Shown in pieces: positions 45,153 through 52,831 of a stretch of 64,000 nucleotides of DNA (position 1 is its first letter; every line of letters begins with the position of its first letter). Source of the DNA: Bacteroidota bacterium (lineage in GTDB: Bacteria; Bacteroidota; Bacteroidia; Cytophagales; Cyclobacteriaceae); NCBI GenBank assembly GCA_016191555.1, contig JACPVX010000041.1, positions 248,001-312,000 of the forward strand, written 5' to 3'. Both the position numbers and the translations under genes were made by a program. The notes under the pieces are model-generated. The model was not told the DNA's origin and ran no database searches. It saw only the letters and a list, made by a program, of their open reading frames with translations.

Positions 45153-46814
45153 TCAGTTTTCGGCTAAGTATTCGTGTACAAATTTGATGGCCATCGCTCC
45201 TTCTCCAACGGCCGATGCCACCCGGTTCATCGCCCCTGCGCGCACATCGCCCGCGGCAAAAATGCCCGGATTACAAGTCTCTAATAAAAAAGGTTCGCGA
45301 GGCAGCTTCCATGATTTCTTGAACGCTTCGTATTTTAATAAATCGCGACCCGTTTCAATAAAACCTTTGTCGTCTTTGATAATATCTAGTTTGATCCAAT
45401 CCGTAATGGGCTTGGCGCCAATAAAAATAAACAGCGCAGCCGCCTTTGCTTGTTGCCGTGCTTTCGTAACTATATTTTCCAAACAAATTTCTTCCAACTT
45501 CTCGTTGCCTAGCACTTGACCTACAATGGTTTCTGGTACAAGGTGAATGTTGCTCGTGCCATTGATCTGATCAATCAGGTATTGCGACATGGTAGACGAC
45601 AAATCTTTTTTGCGAATGACGATAAAAACACGTGCAGCAAAGTTGGATAAGTACATGGCCGATTGCCCTGCGGAATTGCCTCCACCTACAATGTACACAT
45701 CCTGATTGCGACAAGCCTGCGCTTCGGTGGTGGAAGCACCATAATAAATGCCCGCTCCGGTAAACTTCTCAACATCGGTTGCTTCCAGTGCACGGTAATC
45801 GACTCCTGTAGTAATGATTACACTGCGCGTGTTGAGTACACTGCCATCACGAAGGGTAATGATTTTGTAATTGTCTTTGATCGCAATGTCAACTACTTCC
45901 TGTGGAGACAAAAACTCAACGCCAAAACGTGTGACTTGAGAAATTGCTCTGCGTGAAAGCTCTGCTCCGCTCAATCCATTGGGGAAACCCAAATAATTTT
46001 CGATGCGCGAACTCGTTCCTGCTTGTCCACCCGGAGCGCGTTTTTCGATGAGTGCAGTATTCAAACCTTCTGAACCTCCGTACACCGCTGCGGCTAATCC
46101 TGCTGGTCCCGCACCAATGATCGTAACATCGTACATCGTTTTGGATGCTTTGGACTGCATACCAGTCTTCTCGCCCACTGCGGCCAAATCCGGATTTAAA
46201 AGAAATGACCCGTCTTCAAAAAAAACAGCAGGCAAATCTTTAGTTTCAATCTGATTCAACAGAATTAATTCCGAAGCAGATACATCCGATTCAATGTCGA
46301 GCCATTGGTATGGAATCAAATTGCCGGAAAGAAAATCTTTGATCTGATGCGAGCGAGGCGACCATTGGTAGCCCACCATGCGTATGCCATGAAAAACCGG
46401 AATGTGTTTGCTTTGCCATTCCTCCAACTGATCATTCAAAGCCGGAAACAATTTTTCTTCCGGTGGGTCCCACGGCTTCATCAAATAATAATCCAACTGC
46501 ACCTCGTTGATGGCGCGGATGGCAGCCTCTGTATCTGAGTATGCTGTCAACAAAATGCGTTTTGCTTGCGGAAAAAGTTCTTTGGCCTGCTGCAAAAACT
46601 GAACGCCCAACATTTCGGGCATGCGCTGATCGGATAGAAAGAGCGCTATGGTTTCATTTTTATTCTTCAGTTCCGTGAGTGATGCTAATGCTTCGTTCGC
46701 AGAAGTCGTGCTGATGATGCGGTATTCTTTTCCATATTGATTACGTAGATCGCGCGCCACGGCCCGCAACACTTGGGGATCATCATCCACGGCCAGTATA
46801 ATTGGTTTTTTCAT
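45153..46814 (-). CDS. Response regulator fused to a thioredoxin reductase-like flavoprotein
   Basis: Domain order: a receiver domain (about 1-125, Asp62 in SDQRMP, Lys113 in MKPWDPP); a glutaredoxin-like domain (about 138-220, GIRMVGYQWSPRSHQIKDFL and LPAVFFEDGSFLLNP); and a thioredoxin reductase-like FAD/NAD(P) part (227-553) with GAGPAG at 234-239, GGGNSAG at 377-383 and AAGDVRAG near 520. The glutaredoxin-like site reads SPRS instead of CPxC, and the reductase site reads ASTTEAQAC (360-368) instead of the CATC disulfide. The fold is kept but disulfide chemistry looks lost. It lies 17 bp after a histidine kinase gene, its likely phosphodonor. It is annotated elsewhere as fused response regulator/thioredoxin-disulfide reductase. 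Confidence 0.9.
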   Translation of the reverse strand: MKKPIILAVDDDPQVLRAVARDLRNQYGKEYRIISTTSANEALASLTELKNKNETIALFLSDQRMPEMLGVQFLQQAKELFPQAKRILLTAYSDTEAAIRAINEVQLDYYLMKPWDPPEEKLFPALNDQLEEWQSKHIPVFHGIRMVGYQWSPRSHQIKDFLSGNLIPYQWLDIESDVSASELILLNQIETKDLPAVFFEDGSFLLNPDLAAVGEKTGMQSKASKTMYDVTIIGAGPAGLAAAVYGGSEGLNTALIEKRAPGGQAGTSSRIENYLGFPNGLSGAELSRRAISQVTRFGVEFLSPQEVVDIAIKDNYKIITLRDGSVLNTRSVIITTGVDYRALEATDVEKFTGAGIYYGASTTEAQACRNQDVYIVGGGNSAGQSAMYLSNFAARVFIVIRKKDLSSTMSQYLIDQINGTSNIHLVPETIVGQVLGNEKLEEICLENIVTKARQQAKAAALFIFIGAKPITDWIKLDIIKDDKGFIETGRDLLKYEAFKKSWKLPREPFLLETCNPGIFAAGDVRAGAMNRVASAVGEGAMAIKFVHEYLAEN

Positions 46815-46831
46815 TTATGTCAATTGAGCGT

Positions 46832-48223
46832 TTAAATAGGAAAACAAATAATAAACTCCGTTCGACCCGGGTTTGAATCTACATACACTTTGCCATTGTG
46901 TTGATTAATAATCTGGCGAACTACTTCTAAGCCCAAACCGGTTCCCTTTCCAATGGATTTAGTCGTAAAGAAAGGATCAAATATTTTGTCTTGGATTTCT
47001 TTCGGAATGCCGGGACCATTGTCGATGATCGAAACGTTGATGAACGATCCTTTCTTTTCTGTTTTGATTTCAAGTGTATTGTTCGTACGGCCTTCCATCG
47101 CATCGATGGCGTTATCAATTACATTCGTCCACACCTGATTCATTTCGCTGATAAAGATCGATGCTTGCGGCACTTGCGCATCGAAACTTTCAATCAGTTT
47201 TATGCCATTCTTTTTCAATTTATGATTCAACATGGTGAGCGTATTGCGAATGCCTACATGAATATCGGTTAGTTGTTTTTCGGGCGCCTGATCCATGTGC
47301 GTGTAACCTTTCACGGAAGACACCAATGTGTTGATTCGTTTCGCGGCCTCCTCAATTTCCGTCACCAACTTTTCGGTGGTGAGCACTTGATATATCCAAC
47401 CAATGACGGGTTGCTTGTCTTCCGGTCGCAACCATGATTTAACGTGTTCCAAATCTTCGGCATGAATATCAAATTCCGCCATTACTTCTGTCATCTCATA
47501 CGCGTTGGCTATTTCATTCGACTCCAGCCAATCCGTCAGTTCATCTTCGAGTGCTGTTTTTGCCAACATGGATACTGAAGTCTTCCCCGCATTGGAAATT
47601 TTTGAGAACACCAATTGATTCACCTGATCGACCACTTTCTCGGTTGCCCGAATTTGAATGACCCGTTTAAAGTTATCTGGAATATTGGAGAGATGTTTTT
47701 TCAACTCATGTGCGCTGCGCACCACCGCTGCGGAAGGATTGTTGAGTTCGTGCGCCAGTCCGGCTGAGAGTTTGCCGAGCGCCATCATCTTGTCATTTTG
47801 TTGTTGCATGCGTGTGTTGTCGCGCACCCGATCGGTCATTACGTGCACAAGCGCTTCCACCAATTCATGATGGTTTCGGATCATCTCCGGAAAAAAATCC
47901 TGATGCAATGAGAACACGATCGTTTCGCCTGTAACTATTCCAGTTCCGGTAGCACCTTTCATCCGTGAAAACGGAAGCTTACCGGTGATCTCTTGAGCCC
48001 CAATAGTGCCCATGTTTCGGAGGTTGCCGGCTTGTTCCAAAAAAAGATTGACTTCTCCTTTCAAAACGATCCGCAAATCGCTGATTGCATCGCCTTTGTT
48101 AAAAACCTTTTGGCCATCCGCAAAAGAATCAATCCGACCCTTTTCAGCCATCCATTGAAGTTGGGGCAGCGGTACCAGTTGCAATTCGGGCACTCGTTGA
48201 AGCTGTAGCAGTAAATCTTCCAT
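46832..48223 (-). CDS. Sensor histidine kinase with N-terminal cNMP-binding-type domain
   Basis: From the ATG at 48223 the protein has 463 residues. The first 125 form a cyclic-nucleotide-binding/Crp-type beta-roll (GQKVFNKGDAISDLRIVLKGEVNLFLEQAGN). A dimerisation helix follows with His158 in KLSAGLAHELNNPSAA, then a long helical region and an ATPase domain with VIDNAIDAMEG, DNGPGIP and GKGTGLGLEVVRQI. No membrane segment is present, so it is cytosolic and senses an internal signal. It is the first gene of an operon with the REC-flavoprotein and the UBP finger. The frame to 48283 would overlap the divergent TetR promoter. Confidence 0.93.
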   Translation of the reverse strand: MEDLLLQLQRVPELQLVPLPQLQWMAEKGRIDSFADGQKVFNKGDAISDLRIVLKGEVNLFLEQAGNLRNMGTIGAQEITGKLPFSRMKGATGTGIVTGETIVFSLHQDFFPEMIRNHHELVEALVHVMTDRVRDNTRMQQQNDKMMALGKLSAGLAHELNNPSAAVVRSAHELKKHLSNIPDNFKRVIQIRATEKVVDQVNQLVFSKISNAGKTSVSMLAKTALEDELTDWLESNEIANAYEMTEVMAEFDIHAEDLEHVKSWLRPEDKQPVIGWIYQVLTTEKLVTEIEEAAKRINTLVSSVKGYTHMDQAPEKQLTDIHVGIRNTLTMLNHKLKKNGIKLIESFDAQVPQASIFISEMNQVWTNVIDNAIDAMEGRTNNTLEIKTEKKGSFINVSIIDNGPGIPKEIQDKIFDPFFTTKSIGKGTGLGLEVVRQIINQHNGKVYVDSNPGRTEFIICFPI

Positions 48224-48298
48224 GAAGAAAATATAGAGGTTTTTATGACAAACACCCACCCGAGTTCGGAAGTTGCTTAACAAAATGATTTTTTATTT

Positions 48299-48316
48299 AG
48301 ATACCGATCGGTATCT
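48299..48316. promoter_or_regulatory. 18-bp perfect palindrome, probable TetR operator
   Basis: AGATACCGATCGGTATCT is a perfect inverted repeat ending 7 bp before the tetR-family ATG. It overlaps the motif TATCTTTG (48312-48319), a match to the -7 consensus, as expected for autorepression. It also lies in the divergent gap shared with the kinase operon. Confidence 0.75.
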
Positions 48317-48323
48317 TTGTGGC

Positions 48324-48920
48324 ATGCGCAATCCAACTGAAACAAAAGGAGCCATTCTTCACCATGCCGGAGGTTTATTTAATGTACAAGGCTATCGGGC
48401 CACCTCGATTAGTCACATTACAGATGCCACCGGCTTTACGAAAGGCGCCATTTACCGACATTTCAAGAGCAAAGAGAAGTTGGAAGAGCAAACATTGGTC
48501 CACCTGACGGAGGTGATGTTTGAGAAGATGCGATCGGAGATCAAAGAAAAATCCAATGCGGTTGACAAGCTGAAGGCCATTATTCATTTCTTTGAATCGT
48601 ATGTGACCAAGCCACCGATCAAAGGCGGTTGCCCGTTGCTGAATGTAGCCATTGAGGCCGATGACCAAATTCCGCACTTGCGCAAAAAAGCAAATCTGAT
48701 TTTAGATGTACTGAAGCAATCCATCGTCACTTTGCTGACCAACGGTCAGAAGTTTGGGCAGATCAAAAAAGAAATAGACCACGAATACTTTGCTACCGTG
48801 ATCATTGCCAGTTTGGAAGGTGCCATCATGATGAGCAAACTCTCTAAATCCAACCGCGACATTCAAATCGTCATTATCCATCTGGAGAAAATGATCGATG
48901 AGATTGCGGAAAAAAATTAA
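48324..48920 (+). CDS. TetR/AcrR family transcriptional regulator
   Basis: This is 198 residues from the ATG at 48324. The N-terminal TetR helix-turn-helix reads ILHHAGGLFNVQGYRATSISHITDATGFTKGAIYRHFKSKEKLEEQ. The C-terminal ligand domain has the GGCPLLNVAIEADD segment found in the TetR_C group of YcdC/AcrR-like regulators in which a Cys is conserved. It probably controls itself and the alpha/beta hydrolase gene 17 bp downstream, through the palindrome before it. Ligand unknown. Confidence 0.93.
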   Translation: MRNPTETKGAILHHAGGLFNVQGYRATSISHITDATGFTKGAIYRHFKSKEKLEEQTLVHLTEVMFEKMRSEIKEKSNAVDKLKAIIHFFESYVTKPPIKGGCPLLNVAIEADDQIPHLRKKANLILDVLKQSIVTLLTNGQKFGQIKKEIDHEYFATVIIASLEGAIMMSKLSKSNRDIQIVIIHLEKMIDEIAEKN

Positions 48921-48937
48921 CTGTTGATTATATCTCT

Positions 48938-49765
48938 ATGAATAAAATAGTAGTTCGTTCGATTGGGTTGTATTTGAATACGCTTGCTATTGTTGCGCCC
49001 AAGATAGCCGGCAAAAAAGGTTTTGAGCTTTTCTGCTGGCCCCGCAGAATTAAAATGAAACCACATCAACTGGAGTTTCTGCAAAAAGCGGATGAGCAGT
49101 TTACGATTCTTTATGCCGACAAAAAAGTACAAGGCTACCGCTGGGGCAACGGAGAAAAGAAAGTGTTGCTGTTGCATGGGTGGCAGAGCCATAGCTACTG
49201 GTGGCGTTATGTGATCAACCGATTGCCCAAGGAAGAATTTACGATTTACTCTTTAGATGCTCCTGGCCATGGTTTGTCCGAAGGTGATTTTCTCAATCTG
49301 CCGCATTACAGTGGTTTGATTGAACAATTTTTATCCAATCATCCCTCATTGCACGCCATCCTCACCCATTCGTTTGGTGGATTTGCCGCTGTGTATACGT
49401 TTCATCGGATTCCTAATTTACCGATCACCAAATTAGTAATCATGGCTGCTCCTGGAGAAGTGGGGTATTTCTTCAATTACTATCAGAAGGTATTGGGATT
49501 ATCGCAACGAATGATTGAATTAACGCATCAGTATTTCTTACAAACCATTGGCCATCCACCATCGTACTTTAAAATGAAAGAGTTCGCGAAGTCATTGACG
49601 CTTGATGGCCTGATCATTCACGATAAGGAAGACAAAGAAGCACCTTACAAAACAGCTTTGGATATGAAAGAAGTTTGGCCGAAAGCCAAGTTGATTACAA
49701 CAGAGGGTTTAGGACATAATCTGAAATCGAAAGAGTTGGTAGAAGAGGTGGCTTTGTTTCTCTAA
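48938..49765 (+). CDS. Alpha/beta hydrolase
   Basis: This 275-residue protein has the alpha/beta-hydrolase layout: LLLHGWQSHSYWWRYVINRL (oxyanion-side loop), SLDAPGHGLSEGDF, the nucleophile elbow THSFGGFAAV (Ser), a later IIHDKEDKEAP acid region, and the His in EGLGHNLKSKE. The substrate is unknown; an ester, lactone or thioester is possible. It is co-transcribed with the TetR gene just upstream. Its stop overlaps the convergent lipoprotein stop by four bases. Confidence 0.9.
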   Translation: MNKIVVRSIGLYLNTLAIVAPKIAGKKGFELFCWPRRIKMKPHQLEFLQKADEQFTILYADKKVQGYRWGNGEKKVLLLHGWQSHSYWWRYVINRLPKEEFTIYSLDAPGHGLSEGDFLNLPHYSGLIEQFLSNHPSLHAILTHSFGGFAAVYTFHRIPNLPITKLVIMAAPGEVGYFFNYYQKVLGLSQRMIELTHQYFLQTIGHPPSYFKMKEFAKSLTLDGLIIHDKEDKEAPYKTALDMKEVWPKAKLITTEGLGHNLKSKELVEEVALFL

Positions 49766-50457
49766 AAGGTAACAGAGTATACTTTTCGCTCTCCCTTCTG
49801 AAGAAGTAACGTATCATAGGTAGTTGAAGCAACCCCTGATTTAATTCGGCTCGTTGCCACAAATACCTTTTGGTTGCCAGCAATTTCTAATGGTTGCTCT
49901 GGGATAGACTTCCAGATCACACCCGTACCAAAGGCGTATTCACCATATCGAAACCGGAAAGAGGTATAGAAGTAATCTGTCGGTTTGATATCGTTAGGGT
50001 TGGTAATTTGTAAGTCTAGGTAGGCTTTAACAGGAATCAAATAAGAGGAAAAGACCATGGTGTCTCTTCGAAGTTTTTGAATTGGAAACTCCTTATCACC
50101 AATCGTCCAATAATTGGTATCTCTGATATCATACTTTACGGTAAAGTAACCTTCCGCTAACTCATCATCACGCATCGAAAATTTGAACATAAAGTCGCCA
50201 TTGCTATTGGTGATGCCTGTCGCTTTTTTCCTGACCACTCCACCTGCTTCCATTAGGATGTTCCTCCAATACAATGTTACCGGCACATTCGGAATTGGCT
50301 GCGTGCCATCATGGGTTACAAATTTTCCGGAAACAACTGTGCATTGACTTGAGCAATTTTGGCTAGAAAGATCATCTTCTTCGCGAACACAACTTGAGAT
50401 GGTTAGCAACCCGCAAAGGCCACCAATACTTAATGAGAAAAGAAAAATTCTCCGCAT
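49762..50457 (-). CDS. Putative lipoprotein with carboxypeptidase-regulatory-like domain
   Basis: This 231-residue protein has a lipoprotein signal (FSLSIGGLCGLLTISSC, lipidation Cys about residue 23). A small Ig-like domain follows (TVVSGKFVTHDGTQPIPNVPVTLYWRN and NSNGDFMFKFSMRDDELAEGYFTVKYD), of the kind that decorates Bacteroidota surface proteins. The remainder is beta-rich with no known motif. Function unknown. Confidence 0.75.
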   Translation of the reverse strand: MRRIFLFSLSIGGLCGLLTISSCVREEDDLSSQNCSSQCTVVSGKFVTHDGTQPIPNVPVTLYWRNILMEAGGVVRKKATGITNSNGDFMFKFSMRDDELAEGYFTVKYDIRDTNYWTIGDKEFPIQKLRRDTMVFSSYLIPVKAYLDLQITNPNDIKPTDYFYTSFRFRYGEYAFGTGVIWKSIPEQPLEIAGNQKVFVATSRIKSGVASTTYDTLLLQKGERKVYSVTF

Positions 50458-50545
50458 GGATAAAAAATTAATGCTCCCTACGAATGTACGCAGCCATTTG
50501 TACTTAACGGAGTAAAGTGATTACTAATTTGTTATTGACGGAAAA

Positions 50546-51217
50546 CTATACCACGCGCCCAATCTCAAATTTCGCTTTGTACTTCCGGATTGTTCTTCCA
50601 ATGAGGATGCCGCCAATTATTCCGGGTAAAATCCACAAAATCCAATTATGTTGTGGAAGTTGGATGTTCACCACTACAAAAGCAGTCACAGCTGAAATAT
50701 AGCTTCCGCCCATGCTGCTAATATGCGAATACCACCAGTGCATTTTTTCTTTTGGCGGGTGAATGAAATTCCGGACATCGGCTATCAAAAAAGAGGAGCC
50801 TATCATCGCAAACATGATCCCTGCGATGCCCATTCCAACGCCTTGCATCAACATCCAAATGCCCCAGCATAACAAGGAAATTATGAAAACTCCAGATAAA
50901 GAACTGATCATCCAATCCAATAACTGAGGTTTCTGACCCTGGTTAAGTTTTTTGAGGTATAAAATGCGATAACCCCGCACGGTCATATAATAACTAAAGA
51001 ATGCTACCATGAGGAGAAAATCTTTGCCGTGACCTATGGCGGTAAATAGAGCTCCGATAAACACAGCCGTCATTCCTGCAAAATAAATCTTGCCGGCAAG
51101 ACGATGGGTTTTACCACCTTTTGTTGTGAACATTGCTACAAGGCCGCTCATCAATGCAATGGTGCCTCCGGCTATGTGTACCCACAACATGCCGGTGAGA
51201 AGTTTTTCAGTTGTCAT
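50546..51217 (-). CDS. DUF2306-like multipass membrane protein
   Basis: This 223-residue protein has about six hydrophobic helices. Its start, LLTGMLWVHIAGGTIALMSGLVAMFTTKGGKTHRLAGKIYF, carries a His in the first helix and the HRLAGKIY loop typical of DUF2306. A later FIHPPKEKMHWWYSHISSMGGSYISAVTAF has further membrane histidines, so haem binding is conceivable. Role unknown. Confidence 0.8.
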   Translation of the reverse strand: MTTEKLLTGMLWVHIAGGTIALMSGLVAMFTTKGGKTHRLAGKIYFAGMTAVFIGALFTAIGHGKDFLLMVAFFSYYMTVRGYRILYLKKLNQGQKPQLLDWMISSLSGVFIISLLCWGIWMLMQGVGMGIAGIMFAMIGSSFLIADVRNFIHPPKEKMHWWYSHISSMGGSYISAVTAFVVVNIQLPQHNWILWILPGIIGGILIGRTIRKYKAKFEIGRVV

Positions 51218-51299
51218 GTTGCAATGCTACACTCTTCTTAGCGCTAGTTTGTAAAAATTTCAACTGACTTGTTGAAAGATTAGGATGGAATGTAAATAA

Positions 51300-51327
51300 A
51301 AAGAGTCTTCGTGTATGAAGACTCTTT
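51300..51327 (-). terminator. Terminator of the second ECF sigma operon
   Basis: AAAGAGTCTTC (51300-51310) and GAAGACTCTTT (51317-51327) form a perfect 11-bp stem with a six-base loop. A T-rich tract follows on the minus strand, 20 bp past the stop of the gene at 51347. Confidence 0.9.
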
Positions 51328-51346
51328 ACTTTTCTAAGTTTTAATA

Positions 51347-51577
51347 CTAACCGTGCTCCTGCATTCCGCGGGAGTAGCTCAAAATGGATAAAACCGTAGC
51401 CGAAGAGGGCTGCATCTGTGCATCGTCTAATGCTTTCATCCCGGCACTCAGTTCTTTGTATTGTGCCTGCAGCACGCTGTCACAAAGTAGTGCTTTGTTA
51501 ATCTCCCTCTCCTCTTGCTCCGAGGTCTCGTGGTATAAAAACCTGATCAGGTCGTTCTGGGTAAATGTTTTTATCAT
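51347..51577 (-). CDS. Small protein overlapping the ECF sigma gene
   Basis: This is a 76-residue helical protein from the ATG at 51577 (MIKTFTQNDLIRFLYHETSEQEEREINKALLCD). Its first 80 bp lie inside the 3' end of the sigma gene in another frame. It has the size and start of the small cytosolic anti-sigma-like proteins that follow ECF genes in Cytophagales, but no membrane helix. The anti-sigma role is inferred from position. The terminator after it supports expression. Confidence 0.7.
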   Translation of the reverse strand: MIKTFTQNDLIRFLYHETSEQEEREINKALLCDSVLQAQYKELSAGMKALDDAQMQPSSATVLSILSYSRGMQEHG

Positions 51578-52151
51578 AGGCAATATGGTTTTTAATCATC
51601 TTCTTTCTCAAGTTGATCAACGCATAGCGCATTCTCCCCAGTGCCGTGTTTATGCTCACATCCGTGCGTTCCGCTATTTCCTGAAAGCTCATCTGCAAAT
51701 AGTGCCGCATAATCAGCACTTGCTTTTGTTCTTCAGGCAGTTCCTTTATCAGGTCGCGCATGCGTGCGCGTGTGTCGCGCAGCAATTGCTTGTCTTCGAA
51801 AGATTCTTCTGCAAACTGCATAGAATCAAACACATGGCTGCCATCTTCGAGCGTTACCTCAGGATATCGCTTGTTTTTTCTAAAATGGTCGATTGCCAAG
51901 TTGTGTGCGATTCTACAAATCCAGGGAAGAAATTTCCCTTCTTCGTTGTATCGGCCACCTTTTATCGTGTTGATCGCCTTAATAAAGGTGTCTTGAAGCA
52001 AATCTTGGGCTTCATAGCGATCTTTAACGATTAAATAGATAGCCGTATAAATACGGGATTTGTGTCTGTGAAGTAGCATTTCGAACGCCTCTTCGTTACC
52101 GGTTTGATAGAGCGCAACCAGTTGGCTGTCGCTAGATCTGCTGTCAATCAT
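51498..52151 (-). CDS. ECF-type RNA polymerase sigma factor
   Basis: This is a 217-residue sigma-70 family protein. Region 2 shows NEEAFEMLLHRHKSRIYTAIYLIVKDRYEAQDLLQDTFIKAINTIKGG and FLPWICRIAHNLAIDHFRKNKRYPE. Region 4 shows EEQKQVLIMRHYLQMSFQEIAERTDVSINTALGRMRYALINLRK. The tail after region 4 is about 33 residues longer than usual, and this extra part is where the next gene overlaps. It belongs to the Bacteroidota-type ECF group without a membrane anti-sigma factor beside it. Confidence 0.92.
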   Translation of the reverse strand: MIDSRSSDSQLVALYQTGNEEAFEMLLHRHKSRIYTAIYLIVKDRYEAQDLLQDTFIKAINTIKGGRYNEEGKFLPWICRIAHNLAIDHFRKNKRYPEVTLEDGSHVFDSMQFAEESFEDKQLLRDTRARMRDLIKELPEEQKQVLIMRHYLQMSFQEIAERTDVSINTALGRMRYALINLRKKMIKNHIAYDKNIYPERPDQVFIPRDLGARGEGD

Positions 52152-52332
52152 CGTCTTGCGTTTTAGTAACGTAAAGATGTCGCTCGATAGTGTGTGGGTT
52201 AGTTTTTTTAACTTGAATAGTGAAAAGTAGAATTATTTTACCAAAACCCAAAAAATTTTTACAAAAATCTTGCCTGTTGTATAATTTCTTTCGCTAATTG
52301 AGCCGATTTTTTGATTGTATTATAATCCCGCC

Positions 52333-52707
52333 ATGGCAGTAGCTAAAAAACGTTTGATTAAGAGTCTGGAAAACTTATCCGAAGACTTGCGCGAGTTAAT
52401 GCGCGAACAATACCCCAATGGGTATGAGTCCAGCATCACCCGCATTACCAATGCGAAGAAAGAACCCATCTTTGTGTTTCCGTTGGAAACAGATGATTCT
52501 GTGTTTTTAGTGAAAGTGCCTGCTACTAAAAATAGTGAGGGCGAATACGATGTGGAATCGGGCAAAAAGCAAGAGTTTGATGCCGAAGATGATGAGGCTC
52601 AAGGCCCACGTGACGATGACTTTGATGCCGGAGATGGTGGCGATGGCTTTGATGATGATGGAGATGGCGGCAAAGAAGCCAGCTACGACCCGGATTTTGA
52701 TAACTAA
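52333..52707 (+). CDS. Small protein with acidic Asp/Gly-rich tail
   Basis: From the ATG at 52333 (MAVAKKRLIKSLENLSEDLRELMREQYPNGYESSITRI) the protein has 124 residues. A basic helical start and a short beta-rich middle lead to a strongly acidic tail of Asp and Gly (FDAGDGGDGFDDDGDGG). The family resembles a conserved Bacteroidota protein often found near uvrA, possibly nucleic-acid- or ribosome-associated, but no domain is recognised. Its terminator separates it from uvrA. Confidence 0.7.
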   Translation: MAVAKKRLIKSLENLSEDLRELMREQYPNGYESSITRITNAKKEPIFVFPLETDDSVFLVKVPATKNSEGEYDVESGKKQEFDAEDDEAQGPRDDDFDAGDGGDGFDDDGDGGKEASYDPDFDN

Positions 52708-52731
52708 TTCACTTCTTATTTAAAAAGGTAG

Positions 52732-52767
52732 AAACACCATCCGCACAGATGGTGTTTTATTTTTTGA
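52732..52767 (+). terminator. Rho-independent terminator before uvrA
   Basis: AAACACCATC (52732-52741) and GATGGTGTTT (52748-52757) pair across six bases, followed by a T-rich run. Confidence 0.9.
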
Positions 52768-52831
52768 TCATACCAAAGATTTGATCTTCGGTAGGACATC
52801 GCTTGGCTATTTTCTACTTTTACCGATTGAA

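Noticed and set aside
44830..45519. 229-codon plus-strand frame across the UBP finger and flavoprotein genes
   Set aside because: It lies antisense to two well-supported coding genes, resembles no known family and begins inside the permease gene.
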